This document shows positions 36,982-46,377 of a stretch of DNA of 64,000 nucleotides, piece by piece. Source of the stretch: an uncultured Bacteroidales bacterium (lineage in GTDB: Bacteria > Bacteroidota > Bacteroidia > Bacteroidales > UBA932); NCBI GenBank assembly GCA_944325435.1, contig CALVAC010000012.1, positions 35,429-99,428 on the forward strand, in the 5' to 3' direction. The position numbers were made by a program, and so were the translations under genes. Numbering within the stretch: the stretch's first letter is position 1; every line of letters starts with the position of its first letter. The notes below the pieces were generated by a model that worked only from the letters and a program-made list of their open reading frames with translations, did not search any database and was not told where the DNA came from.

Positions 36982-38283
36982 TCAGAAAGAACGGTAGTGT
37001 GGACCGAAACGGTTGAATGCCGCGCGGTCCAGTTCTTCCCTGTGGTCCGGATGGGCAATGCTTACCAGCAATTTTGCCCGTTCTTCCAGCGATTTCCCGT
37101 ACAGGTCGACAGCTCCGTATTCTGTCACCACCCAGTGCACGTGGGCCCGGGATGTCACTACTCCTGCCCCTTCTGTCAGGACAGGGGCAATCTTGCTTAC
37201 TCCTTTCTTGGTGCATGATGGCATGGCTATGATTGCCTTGCCTCCTTCCGAAAGCGATGCCCCATAGATGAAGTCTACCTGTCCGCCCGTGCCGGAATAG
37301 AATTTCGTCCCTATTGAGTCTGCACATACCTGGCCTGTGAGGTCTATCTGCACGGCTGAGTTTATTGCCGTCATTTTCGGGTTCCTGGATATTACATAAG
37401 GGTCATTGGTGTAACCTACATCCATCATTGCCACCATCGGGTTGTCATCGATGAAGTCATATACCTGCTGTGATCCCATAAGGAACGTGGATACCAGCTT
37501 GCCTTTATCTGTGGCCTTGTTACGTCCTGTGATCACTCCCTTTTCCACAAGTCCGAGCACTCCATCTGCAAACATCTCCGTATGTATGCCAAGGTCCTTG
37601 TGCTCTCCGAGCTGTGCCAGTACTGCATTCGGGATTGCTCCTATCCCCATCTGGAGGCATGCCCCATCCTCGATCAGTTCAGCGCAATGTTTCCCGATGG
37701 CGGTCTCCACCTCATCCGGTTCGGAGAATCTGGCTTCAATCAAAGGTGTGTTGTCTTCCACGAAGATATCAATCATATCCAAAGGAATCATCGCCTGTCC
37801 CCATGCACGGGGAACATTCCGGTTCACGACAGCGATTACAGTCCTTGCGCATTCTATGGCGGCAAGGGTCGCATCTACCGATGTCCCGAGTGACACGAAT
37901 CCGTGCCTGTCCGGCGGACAGACCTGTATCATCGCCACATCGCATTTCAACGCTCCGCTCCGGTAAAGTTTCTGTGTCTCGCTGAGGAACACCGGGATAT
38001 AGTCCGAATATCCGCTCTGGACACTTGGGCGGACATTTGCCCCGATAAAGAATCCCTGATGGAAAAAGACTCCATCGAATTTCGGGTCGGTGTAAGGAGC
38101 CGGTCCTTCGGTATGCAGGTGATGGATACGCACATCCTTCAGCTCCCCGGCCTCTCCTCTGCGGCACAGGGCCTCTATCAGTACCTGAGGAGCACTTGCA
38201 ACGCTGCTCAGGTGGACATGGTCGCCGGATTTTACGGCTTTTACAGCTTCATCTGCCGGTACGAAACGGATATCTTTTCTCAT
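36982..38283 (-). CDS. acetyl-CoA hydrolase/transferase family CoA-transferase (butyryl-CoA or 4-hydroxybutyrate type)
   Basis: 433 residues from the ATG at 38283; the upstream frame to 38400 crosses the divergent promoter region. The likely catalytic Glu is E236 in IHTEMFADG, and the oxyanion/CoA loop is GTGGQVDFIYGA. Segments VCPPDRHGFVSLGTSVD and QMGIGAIPNAVLAQLG are those of butyryl-CoA:acetate and 4-hydroxybutyrate CoA-transferases. It would swap CoA between short acyl groups and acetate. Its substrate overlaps with the ptb-buk route 33 kb away, suggesting more than one exit for acyl-CoA. Confidence 0.87.
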   Translation of the reverse strand: MRKDIRFVPADEAVKAVKSGDHVHLSSVASAPQVLIEALCRRGEAGELKDVRIHHLHTEGPAPYTDPKFDGVFFHQGFFIGANVRPSVQSGYSDYIPVFLSETQKLYRSGALKCDVAMIQVCPPDRHGFVSLGTSVDATLAAIECARTVIAVVNRNVPRAWGQAMIPLDMIDIFVEDNTPLIEARFSEPDEVETAIGKHCAELIEDGACLQMGIGAIPNAVLAQLGEHKDLGIHTEMFADGVLGLVEKGVITGRNKATDKGKLVSTFLMGSQQVYDFIDDNPMVAMMDVGYTNDPYVISRNPKMTAINSAVQIDLTGQVCADSIGTKFYSGTGGQVDFIYGASLSEGGKAIIAMPSCTKKGVSKIAPVLTEGAGVVTSRAHVHWVVTEYGAVDLYGKSLEERAKLLVSIAHPDHREELDRAAFNRFGPHYRSF

Positions 38284-38301
38284 GGACTGAATTTTAGCTT
38301 T

Positions 38302-38330
38302 CAAATATAGGCATTTTCTTAATATATTTG
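38302..38330. promoter_or_regulatory. divergent -7 elements forming an inverted repeat
   Basis: CAAATATA (38302-38309) and TATATTTG (38323-38330) are exact reverse complements 13 bp apart. Each is a TAnnTTTG -7 box, one facing the CoA-transferase gene and one facing mazG. No good -33 partner is visible for either. Confidence 0.5.
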
Positions 38331-38341
38331 TCGTCCAAAAT

Positions 38342-39172
38342 ATGTTTGACATGAAGACAAGACAGGAAAAACTCGAAGCATTCGGAAGAATTCTCGACAT
38401 ACTTGACGAACTCAGGGTGAAGTGTCCGTGGGACAGGAAGCAGACAACACAGTCTCTCAGACCGCAGACGATAGAGGAGGTCTATGAGCTCAGTGATGCA
38501 ATCCTCAAGGATGACGGCAGGAACATCTCCAAGGAACTGGGGGATGTGCTGCTGCATGTCCTGTTCTATGCCAAGATAGGCGAGGAGAAAGGGGAGTATG
38601 ATATCGTTGATGTCATCAATTTCTTGTGTGACAAGTTGATATATCGCCATCCACATGTCTTTTCAGATACGAGGGTGGCAGATGCAGAGGAGGTGATGCG
38701 CAACTGGGAGATGCTCAAGACCAGGGAGAAGGATGGCAACAGGAGAATCCTTTCAGGTGTCCCGGATGCCCTTCCTCCGCTCCTGAAGGCATACCGGATG
38801 CAGGACAAGGCCAGAGGCGTAGGCTTTGACTGGGAGGAGAAATCGCAGGTGTGGGACAAGGTGAAGGAGGAGATGAATGAGTATCAGTCTGAGCTGGATG
38901 CCATTGATGCTGCCGGGGATGACGGTAAGAAGAAGCAGGAGGCTTTCGACAGGGCCGAGGGCGAGCTCGGGGATTTCCTTTTCTCTGTCGTGAATGCCGC
39001 GAGACTCTATGGACTCAATCCCGATACCGCTCTGGAGCGCACGTGCGCGAAGTTCAAACGCAGGTTCACCTATCTTGAAGAGCATACCATACGCCAGGGG
39101 CGGAATCTTCAGGACATGACTCTGGCCGAAATGGATGCAATCTGGGATGAGGCTAAGTCAAAAGGATTGTAG
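38342..39172 (+). CDS. mazG: nucleoside triphosphate pyrophosphohydrolase
   Basis: 276 residues, MazG of the two-domain type. The first MazG unit has LRVKCPWDRKQT, the metal-binding EEVYELSDAI and KELGDVLLHVLFYA; the second has GVGFDWEEKSQVWDKVKEE and GELGDFLFSVVNAARL. It hydrolyses NTPs or dNTPs to monophosphates and may clear damaged nucleotides or tune ppGpp. The start could also be the Met at 38351. Confidence 0.92.
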   Translation: MFDMKTRQEKLEAFGRILDILDELRVKCPWDRKQTTQSLRPQTIEEVYELSDAILKDDGRNISKELGDVLLHVLFYAKIGEEKGEYDIVDVINFLCDKLIYRHPHVFSDTRVADAEEVMRNWEMLKTREKDGNRRILSGVPDALPPLLKAYRMQDKARGVGFDWEEKSQVWDKVKEEMNEYQSELDAIDAAGDDGKKKQEAFDRAEGELGDFLFSVVNAARLYGLNPDTALERTCAKFKRRFTYLEEHTIRQGRNLQDMTLAEMDAIWDEAKSKGL

Positions 39173-39225
39173 CGTGGATAAGCCGGGTATTCCGGAAACA
39201 AGAAAAGAGTCAATCCCGTAAGATT

Positions 39226-39990
39226 ATGGCGGACAACTGGAAAGAGAGGACAGGAATGCTGGTCGGCCAGGAAGGGCTGGACAGGCTTGCGAATTCCTCT
39301 GTAGTGGTGGCCGGTGCCGGAGGTGTCGGAGGCTATGCCGCAGAAATGCTGGTCAGGGCCGGTGTGGGTCATCTTGTCGTGATAGACAGCGATGTGGTCT
39401 CGGACACCAACCGTAACAGACAGATACTTGCCCTGACTTCCACAGTTGGAAGACCCAAATGCGAAGTCCTTGCAGAGAGGCTCCTGGACATCAACCCTGA
39501 CCTGGACCTGAAGACGCTGCAGACCTATATTACGGCATCCTACCACAGTGACGGCACCCCTTTCGAGGACCTTGCGGAGACTTCCCCGCAGATGCTCCTT
39601 GCCGGAACGGGTATTGATTATGTAGTGGATGCCATTGATACTGTGGCTCCCAAGCTTTCCATCATCAAATATTGCATTGACAGCGGAATACCGGTCGTCT
39701 CATCGATGGGTGCAGGAGCGAAGTCGGATGTGACAAAGATACGGATAACCGATATCTCCAGATCCTATAACTGCCCTCTGGCGCATGTGGTGCGCAAGAG
39801 AATGAGAAGAATGGGAGTGACGAAAGGCTTCAAGGCGGTGTTTTCGGAAGAACTTGCGGACAGGGATGCGATTGTGCCTTGCGATGAGCTCAACAAGAAG
39901 TCGCAGGTAGGCTCCATCTCTTATATTCCTGCAGTGTTCGGGTGTGCCTGCGCCCAGGCTGTTGTCAAGGGGATTTTGGGGCTGGACTGA
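39226..39990 (+). CDS. tcdA: tRNA threonylcarbamoyladenosine dehydratase
   Basis: 254 residues of the ThiF/E1-like fold. GAGGVGGYAAEMLVRAGVG at 30-48 is the ATP-binding loop, followed by DSDVVSDTNRNRQI with the Arg finger, and DAIDTVAPKLSII. This size and the VGSISYIPAVFGCACAQAVV C terminus match TcdA (CsdL), which cyclises t6A in tRNA to ct6A with ATP. It follows mazG by 53 bp. Confidence 0.9.
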   Translation: MADNWKERTGMLVGQEGLDRLANSSVVVAGAGGVGGYAAEMLVRAGVGHLVVIDSDVVSDTNRNRQILALTSTVGRPKCEVLAERLLDINPDLDLKTLQTYITASYHSDGTPFEDLAETSPQMLLAGTGIDYVVDAIDTVAPKLSIIKYCIDSGIPVVSSMGAGAKSDVTKIRITDISRSYNCPLAHVVRKRMRRMGVTKGFKAVFSEELADRDAIVPCDELNKKSQVGSISYIPAVFGCACAQAVVKGILGLD

Positions 39991-40000
39991 TTACTTTTTC

Positions 40001-40032
40001 TTGGAGTATTCGGGTAAAATTATGTATTTTTG
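40001..40032 (+). promoter_or_regulatory. promoter of the GNAT-like gene and prfA
   Basis: TTGG at 40001-40004 and TATTTTTG at 40025-40032, 20 bp apart. It overlaps the first in-frame Met codon (40030), so translation must start later, at 40102. Confidence 0.65.
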
Positions 40033-40101
40033 CAGCTTGCGGAGCCGGCCCGTAGCACCGGCACGGCACCGTGTTACCTATCCGAAATAAATTTTGCAGC
40101 T

Positions 40102-41283
40102 ATGGCAGATTACAGGGTCGTGGAGGTCCGCAGCAGAAAGGACCTTATGCAGTTCATCAAATTTCCGGACATCCTCTACAGGAATTGCCCCCAGTATGTG
40201 CCTGCTCTCCATAAGGACCAGGTCAGGTCGCTGACTACAGTGTCTACGGCGAAATATTGTCCTCACAGGATGTGGATGGTCAAGGATGGCAGGAAGGTTG
40301 TCGGCCGTATATGCGCCATGGTCAACCCGAGGTACAATGAATACTACGGCAAGAAGAGGGCGAGGTTCGGATGGTTCGATACCATAGATGACATTGAAGT
40401 GGCCAGGCTTCTCATCGGTACGGCTGAGGACTGGGCGAGATCCCAGGGAATGACTGAGATTCACGGGCCTCTGTATTACAATACCCTTGGAAAGCAGGGA
40501 ATGCTTGTCGAGGGCTTCGGGAATATCCCTCCTTTCAACTGCTATTACAATTTCCCGTATTATAATAGTCTTGTGACTGCCCTCGGGTATGTGAAGGAGT
40601 GCGACTGGCTGCAGTACAAGATGGCTGCGGACCAGGAGGTTCCGGAGAAGATGCAGAATATAGCGATGAGGCTGATGGAGAGATACAGGCTTGTAGAGGG
40701 TGACATTGATTCTTTGAAACATGACAGGTCTCTGGTCAGAAAATTCTTCGAGATGTACAACGAGAGTTTTGCCGGGAATGTCTACAATTTTGTGCCGTTT
40801 ACGGATGAGGAGATAGATGAGGAGGCAGAGCAGACCCTCGGTCTGCTGGACAGGAGACTGTGCTGTTTCCTCCAGGATGAGAACGGGGAGGTCGTCGCCT
40901 TCGGCATATCATTCCCTTCCATCTCCAGGGCTCTCCAGAAGGCGAAAGGGTCCATGTTCCCGTTCGGCTGGATACATTTTCTCAGGGCGCTGAAAGACTA
41001 TACGGTACTCGACCTGATGATAAACGGGGCCGCTCCGAAATGGCAGCATAGTGGCGTGTCTTCCGTCTACCATTGTATCATGGCGAAAAAGTACAGGGAC
41101 TGTGGGGCGAAATGGGCGATTGCGAACCCTCAGATTGAGACCAACACTGCGGTGAATGTATGGGACAGGTATGAACATGAACTGTATATGCGTCGCAGAT
41201 GCTATGTGAAATCCCTTTATCCGGACCGTCCCGTCGAGCCGGTGGTGTTGAAGGGTATGAAACAGGATGACAGACAGGAATAA
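40102..41283 (+). CDS. conserved protein with GNAT-like fold
   Basis: 393 residues from the ATG at 40102. No catalytic motif is named with certainty. FIKFPDILYRNCPQYVPAL, GRICAMVNPRYNEYYGKKRARFGWFDT (in parts: GRICAMVNPRYNEYY, KKRARFGWFDT) and EIHGPLYYNTLGKQGMLVEGF (in parts: EIHGPLYYN, GKQGMLVEGF) are typical of a large uncharacterised Bacteroidota family related to GNAT N-acyltransferases, often annotated as hypothetical. It precedes prfA by 16 bp, in probable cotranscription. Acceptor and acyl donor are unknown. Confidence 0.75.
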   Translation: MADYRVVEVRSRKDLMQFIKFPDILYRNCPQYVPALHKDQVRSLTTVSTAKYCPHRMWMVKDGRKVVGRICAMVNPRYNEYYGKKRARFGWFDTIDDIEVARLLIGTAEDWARSQGMTEIHGPLYYNTLGKQGMLVEGFGNIPPFNCYYNFPYYNSLVTALGYVKECDWLQYKMAADQEVPEKMQNIAMRLMERYRLVEGDIDSLKHDRSLVRKFFEMYNESFAGNVYNFVPFTDEEIDEEAEQTLGLLDRRLCCFLQDENGEVVAFGISFPSISRALQKAKGSMFPFGWIHFLRALKDYTVLDLMINGAAPKWQHSGVSSVYHCIMAKKYRDCGAKWAIANPQIETNTAVNVWDRYEHELYMRRRCYVKSLYPDRPVEPVVLKGMKQDDRQE

Positions 41284-41299
41284 GAAAAATCATATATAG

Positions 41300-42382
41300 A
41301 TGGCAGAAAATTCACTTTTGGAGAAGGTACTCGGCCTTCAGGAGAAATACGCTTCACTTCAGGAACAGCTTTCTGACCCTGCGGTCATTTCCGATATGAA
41401 GAAATATGTGCAGCTTAACAAGGAATACAAGGAGCTGTCACCGATTATCAAGGCTGGAAACGATTACAAGAAGCTTCTGGAAGACTATGAGTCGGCAAAG
41501 TCCATCCTTTCCGATGAGAAAGACGAGGAATTGAGGGAAATGGCAAAGGAGGAGATAGCAGAGATAGAACCGAAGATACCGCAGATGGACCAGGACATAC
41601 ACCCTCTGCTGATTCCGGCCGACCCTCAGGACAGCAAGAATGCGATACTCGAGATCAGAGGTGGTACAGGAGGGGACGAGGCGGCTATATTCGCAGGTGA
41701 TCTGCTCAGGATGTACAGCAAATATTGCGAGCGCAGGGGTTGGAAGATGGAGATTACCAACCAGTCGGAAGGTGCGGCCGGCGGTTTCAAGGAAGTCGTG
41801 TGCAAGGTGTCCGGAGAGGGTGTCTACGGGGTCCTCAAATATGAGTCCGGAGTACACCGTGTACAGAGGGTGCCGCAGACCGAGACCCAGGGCAGGGTGC
41901 ATACATCGGCCGCATCCGTAGCTGTGCTTCCGGAAGCGGATGAGTTCGACATCGAACTGAATATGAATGATATCCGTAAGGATACATTCTGTTCCTCAGG
42001 TCCCGGCGGGCAGTCTGTCAACACTACATATTCGGCAATCCGACTGACACATATACCTTCTGGGATTGTTGTGCAGTGCCAGGATGAGAAGTCCCAGCTG
42101 AAGAATTTCGACAAGGCGCTTGCCGAGCTCCGCACCAGGCTGTACAATATGGAATATGAAAAATACCTGAATGAGATTTCTGCAAAACGCAAGACAATGG
42201 TGTCCACCGGAGACCGTTCGGCAAAAATCCGTACCTACAATTATCCTCAGTCGAGGGTGACGGATCACAGGATAAACTATACAATGTACAATCTGCCGGC
42301 ATTCATGGATGGAGATATTCAGGAAGTCCTTGACCAGTTGCAGATTGCGGAAAATGCGGAAAGGCTGAAGGCTGCGGAGTGA
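41300..42382 (+). CDS. prfA: peptide chain release factor 1
   Basis: 360 residues, standard RF1. The peptidyl-transferase GGQ is at 236-238 in [10 protein letters not shown], and the stop-codon tripeptide position holds PQT (192-194) in place of the PAT/PVT of Escherichia coli RF1. The [14 protein letters not shown] segment follows. It reads UAA and UAG and releases the nascent chain. Confidence 0.97.
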   Translation: MAENSLLEKVLGLQEKYASLQEQLSDPAVISDMKKYVQLNKEYKELSPIIKAGNDYKKLLEDYESAKSILSDEKDEELREMAKEEIAEIEPKIPQMDQDIHPLLIPADPQDSKNAILEIRGGTGGDEAAIFAGDLLRMYSKYCERRGWKMEITNQSEGAAGGFKEVVCKVSGEGVYGVLKYESGVHRVQRVPQTETQGRVHTSAASVAVLPEADEFDIELNMNDIRKDTFCSSGPGGQSVNTTYSAIRLTHIPSGIVVQCQDEKSQLKNFDKALAELRTRLYNMEYEKYLNEISAKRKTMVSTGDRSAKIRTYNYPQSRVTDHRINYTMYNLPAFMDGDIQEVLDQLQIAENAERLKAAE

Positions 42383-42397
42383 CCGCATGCGGCAGGC

Positions 42398-42425
42398 ATG
42401 CCGGAACCCCCGGTATCGATTTTTT
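42398..42425 (+). terminator. intrinsic terminator of prfA
   Basis: ATGCCGG (42398-42404) pairs with CCGGTAT (42410-42416, one G-U pair), 5-nt loop, then CGA and six T (42420-42425). Confidence 0.7.
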
Positions 42426-42527
42426 GAGGATAAGCGATTTAAATTTTCCGTAAAACAGGGAGCCTTTTCAGTTTTTTTTACTATCTTGCAAATTAATTCG
42501 GGTCTGCGGAATCCGACAGACCTGTAT

Positions 42528-42601
<74 letters not shown>

Positions 42602-42635
42602 CTTTTGTTGAACGAACTTAATACCCCGCATATCC

Positions 42636-45074
42636 ATGAGAGTTCTGAAATTCGGAGGGACATCCGTAGGTTCTGCTGCAGGTCTCCTGCAGGCAAAGAA
42701 AGTGATAGAGTCATGCGGAGATGATGTGATAGTCGTCGTCTCTGCCCTTGGGGGTGTTACGGACCAGTTGATTTCTACGGCAAAGGCGGCGGCATCCGGA
42801 GACCCGGAATATGAGCTCCAGATGCAGTCCATATCTGCAAGACATTTCCAGCAGGTTTCCGACACTGTACTGCCTGATATGCAGGAACAGGTCAGTGTCA
42901 GGATACGGGAGCTTCTCGGAGAACTTTCCAATATCTTCAAAGGTGTATTCCTGATAAAGGACTTGTCCCAGAAGACATCTGATGCCATAGTCAGCTACGG
43001 GGAAAGACTGTCGTCCGTCATAGTCCACGGGACGATAAGGGGTTCGGTGCTTTTCGATGCTCGTGAATTTATCAAGACCAAGCCGTATTTCGGAAAGCAT
43101 GTCGTCGATTTCCCTGAGACTGACAGGCTGATACAGAAATATTTCGCACAGATTCCACATATCTCTGTAGTGCCCGGCTTCATCGGTTCGGACACTGTGA
43201 CAGGGGATGTCACCAATCTTGGCAGGGGCGGTTCGGACTATACGGCATCAGTGCTGGCATCCGCCCTCAATGCGGATGCTCTGGAGATATGGACGGATGT
43301 GGATGGGTTTATGACGGCCGATCCTCGTATCATCAGCAATGCATATACGATAGAGCATCTGACTTATGTGGAGGCGATGGAGCTGTGCAACTTCGGCGCA
43401 AAGGTAGTCTATCCCCCGACTATTTTCCCGACCTACCATAAGAATATCCCTATCAAGATTAAGAATACCTTCAATCCATCCGCCCCGGGCACCTTTATAT
43501 CAAGGTCGGCAAGGGATGAGCATCAGGAGAGGGCTATCAAGGGAATATCATCCATAAACGATACCTGCCTCATCACTATCCGGGGACTTGGCATGGTGGG
43601 TGTGATAGGTGTCAACTACAGGATTTTCAAGACTCTGGCGAAATCAGGCATCAGTGTCTTCCTCGTATCGCAGGCGGCTTCCGAGAACACCACATCCATA
43701 GGTGTCAGGAATGCGGATGCAGATCTTGCCGTTCAGGTACTGTCCGAGGAGTTCGCCCAGGAGTTGAGGATGGGTGAAATCAACAGGATCAAGCAGGAGA
43801 GGAATCTGGCGACAGTGGCGATAGTAGGGGAGAATATGAAGCATACTCCAGGAATTGCCGGCAAGCTGTTCGGGACACTCGGAAAGAACGGTATAAATGT
43901 TATAGCCTGTGCCCAGGGAGCATCCGAGACCAACATATCCTTTGTGGTGACGATAGAGAGCCTTCGCAAGACCCTGAATGTGATCCACGATTCATTCTTC
44001 CTGTCCGACTATCAGGTGCTCAACCTTTTCCTTGCAGGTACTGGACTTGTCGGGAGCAACCTTGTGGAGCAGATAAGGATGCAGCAGGAGAGGCTGAAGA
44101 AAGAGAAATCACTTCAGCTGAAGATTATAGGTATCACGAATTCCCGTCACTATATCATTGACAGGGAGGGCATCGACCTGTCGACATACAAGGAGAGGCT
44201 CGCTGCTTCTGAAAATGCGGCGACTCCGGAGGCGTTCAGGGATGAGATACTGTCGATGAACATGTTCAACTCCGTCTTTGTCGACTGTACGGCAAGTGCT
44301 GATGTGTCAGGCATATACAAGAGCCTTCTGGACCATAATGTGTCTGTTGTGGCTGCCAACAAGATTGCGGCATCATCTGAGTATTCAAGGTATCGCGACC
44401 TTAAGGAGACAGCCCGCAGGAGAGGCATCAAATATCTGTTCGAGACCAATGTGGGTGCCGGACTTCCTATCATCAACACCATCAATGACCTTATCAACAG
44501 CGGAGACAGGATACTGAAGATAGAGGCCGTGGTGTCAGGTACATTGAATTTCATCTTCAACGAGATGGACGAGAACGTGTCGCTGAGCAAGGCTATCCTT
44601 ATGGCGCGGGAGGCAGGGTATGCGGAGCCTGACCCGAGGATTGACCTGAGCGGGACGGATGTAGTGAGAAAGCTTGTAATCCTGTCCCGTGAGGCAGGGT
44701 ATGCAGTAGAGCAGGCTGATGTGGAGAAACATCTCTTCATCCCTGAAAAATATTTTGAGGGCAGTCTCGAAGAGTTCTGGGAAAGCATTCCTGAACTTGA
44801 CGGGGAATTCGAGACACGGCGCAGGGAGCTGGCGGCACAGGGAAAGTGCTGGCGTTTCATTGCAACTATGGATAACGGAAAGACAGAGGTAGGCCTGAAG
44901 GAAGTGGACAGTGACAGTCCGTTCTATCATCTGGAAGGCAGCAACAATGTCATTCTGATTACCACAGAGCGATATAAGGAGTACCCTATGCAGATCAAAG
45001 GTTACGGAGCAGGGGCTGGAGTAACCGCAGCAGGAGTGTTTGCAGACATAATAAGTATAGCGAATATCCGGTAG
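42636..45074 (+). CDS. thrA: bifunctional aspartate kinase/homoserine dehydrogenase
   Basis: 812 residues. The aspartate kinase part begins KFGGTSVGSA and carries GRGGSDYTASVLA and EIWTDVDGFMTADPR, followed by tandem ACT units around residues 310-460 (ITIRGLGMVGVIG, VAIVGENMKHTPGIAG). The homoserine dehydrogenase part starts near 465 with LFLAGTGLVGSNL and contains NVGAGLPII and EPDPRIDLSGTDVVRKL (in parts: EPDPRIDLSG, TDVVRKL). It makes two steps from aspartate to homoserine and is usually inhibited by threonine. The product feeds the kinase and synthase encoded next. Confidence 0.97.
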   Translation: MRVLKFGGTSVGSAAGLLQAKKVIESCGDDVIVVVSALGGVTDQLISTAKAAASGDPEYELQMQSISARHFQQVSDTVLPDMQEQVSVRIRELLGELSNIFKGVFLIKDLSQKTSDAIVSYGERLSSVIVHGTIRGSVLFDAREFIKTKPYFGKHVVDFPETDRLIQKYFAQIPHISVVPGFIGSDTVTGDVTNLGRGGSDYTASVLASALNADALEIWTDVDGFMTADPRIISNAYTIEHLTYVEAMELCNFGAKVVYPPTIFPTYHKNIPIKIKNTFNPSAPGTFISRSARDEHQERAIKGISSINDTCLITIRGLGMVGVIGVNYRIFKTLAKSGISVFLVSQAASENTTSIGVRNADADLAVQVLSEEFAQELRMGEINRIKQERNLATVAIVGENMKHTPGIAGKLFGTLGKNGINVIACAQGASETNISFVVTIESLRKTLNVIHDSFFLSDYQVLNLFLAGTGLVGSNLVEQIRMQQERLKKEKSLQLKIIGITNSRHYIIDREGIDLSTYKERLAASENAATPEAFRDEILSMNMFNSVFVDCTASADVSGIYKSLLDHNVSVVAANKIAASSEYSRYRDLKETARRRGIKYLFETNVGAGLPIINTINDLINSGDRILKIEAVVSGTLNFIFNEMDENVSLSKAILMAREAGYAEPDPRIDLSGTDVVRKLVILSREAGYAVEQADVEKHLFIPEKYFEGSLEEFWESIPELDGEFETRRRELAAQGKCWRFIATMDNGKTEVGLKEVDSDSPFYHLEGSNNVILITTERYKEYPMQIKGYGAGAGVTAAGVFADIISIANIR

Positions 45075-45093
45075 AGATCTGTCAGAGAATATG

Positions 45094-45121
45094 AAGGCCC
45101 CGAAATACGGGGCCTTTTTTT
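45094..45121 (+). terminator. intrinsic terminator between thrA and the apgM-like gene
   Basis: A perfect 9-bp stem AAGGCCCCG (45094-45102) / CGGGGCCTT (45108-45116) with a 5-nt loop and a T-run to 45121. It lies inside what is otherwise a thr gene cluster. Confidence 0.9.
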
Positions 45122-45143
45122 GTATCCTTGGATTATAGCCGAT

Positions 45144-46370
45144 ATGAAATATCTTATAATATTGGGTGATGGGATGGCGGATGAGCCGATATGTATGCTT
45201 GGAGGGAAGACTCCTCTGCAGGCAGCAGTCAAACCGGAAATGGACTGGATGGCCAGGTACGGGAACAACGGCCTTCTTGACACCATCCCCGAAGGTTTCT
45301 CTCCGGGCAGCGAGATTGCGAATCTGTCCATTCTCGGATACAGCCTGCCGGATGTGTTTGAGGGCCGGGGTTCCCTTGAGGCGGCCAGTATGGGAGTGCC
45401 GATAGAAGATGGTGAAATGGCGATGAGATGCAACCTCATTACCATAGAGGACGGAATCATAAAGAACCATTCTGCGGGGCAGATATCTACGGAAGAAGCG
45501 GATGTCCTGATCCGGTATCTGCAGGATGTGCTTGGAGGAGATGGGATCAGCTTCTTTACAGGTGTATCATACAGGCATCTCCTGAAGTTCAAGGGAGGGA
45601 GCAAGCATATATGCTGTACTCCGCCACATGATGTGGTGGGGAATCCGTTCCGTGAGCATCTGACAAGACCGGACGGACCGGATGGAGAAAACACAGCATT
45701 GAGACTCAATGAACTGATATTGAAGTCTATGGAGATCCTTCCGCAACATCCGGTCAATCAGGCGCGGGCACGCGCAGGCAAGGATATCGCGACATCCATC
45801 TGGCCTTGGTCACCGGGATACAGGCCTGAGATGCAGCCGCTTTCCTCGAGATACCATCAGATACGAACCGGATCTGTGATATCTGCGGTTGACCTCATAA
45901 AGGGTATTGGAGTATATGCAGGCCTTGTCCCTGTAGAGGTCGAGGGGGCAACCGGGTTATATGATACCAATTATGAGGGCAAGGCGCAGGCGGCTCTGGA
46001 TGCACTGCGGGAACAGGATTTTGTCTTCCTCCATATCGAGGCAAGTGACGAGGCCGGGCACGATGGGGATCCGGAACTCAAAGTCAGGACGATAGAGTAC
46101 CTGAACGACAGGATTGTCCGTCCTGTGCTTTCCGCTGTCTCCCTTTGGGATGAGGCAATGTCCATAGCCCTGCTTCCGGACCATCCGACACCTTGTGTCA
46201 TCAGAACTCATACCGCTTCTCCTGTGCCGTTCACCATATACCGCACAGGAGGCCAGTCGGCTGATCCGGTGATGGCTTTCGATGAGTTTTCCGCAAGGGA
46301 AGGGTACTATGGCCTTATGAAAGCCAGCGGCTTTATGGATATTTTTATCGGAACGGGACAGAATCAATAA
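45144..46370 (+). CDS. ApgM-like alkaline-phosphatase superfamily protein, probable homoserine kinase
   Basis: 408 residues from the ATG at 45144; an earlier frame start falls in the terminator. MKYLIILGDGMADEP gives the N-terminal metal-binding Asp of the archaeal-type cofactor-independent phosphoglycerate mutase family (COG3635); the C-terminal site has FVFLHIEASDEAGHDGD and HPTPCVIRTHTA. Its place between thrA and thrC, with no thrB nearby, supports homoserine kinase as its work; genetic studies in other bacteria have given that activity to members of this family. Glycolytic mutase activity is the alternative. Confidence 0.85.
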   Translation: MKYLIILGDGMADEPICMLGGKTPLQAAVKPEMDWMARYGNNGLLDTIPEGFSPGSEIANLSILGYSLPDVFEGRGSLEAASMGVPIEDGEMAMRCNLITIEDGIIKNHSAGQISTEEADVLIRYLQDVLGGDGISFFTGVSYRHLLKFKGGSKHICCTPPHDVVGNPFREHLTRPDGPDGENTALRLNELILKSMEILPQHPVNQARARAGKDIATSIWPWSPGYRPEMQPLSSRYHQIRTGSVISAVDLIKGIGVYAGLVPVEVEGATGLYDTNYEGKAQAALDALREQDFVFLHIEASDEAGHDGDPELKVRTIEYLNDRIVRPVLSAVSLWDEAMSIALLPDHPTPCVIRTHTASPVPFTIYRTGGQSADPVMAFDEFSAREGYYGLMKASGFMDIFIGTGQNQ

Positions 46371-46377
46371 TGAGGTT

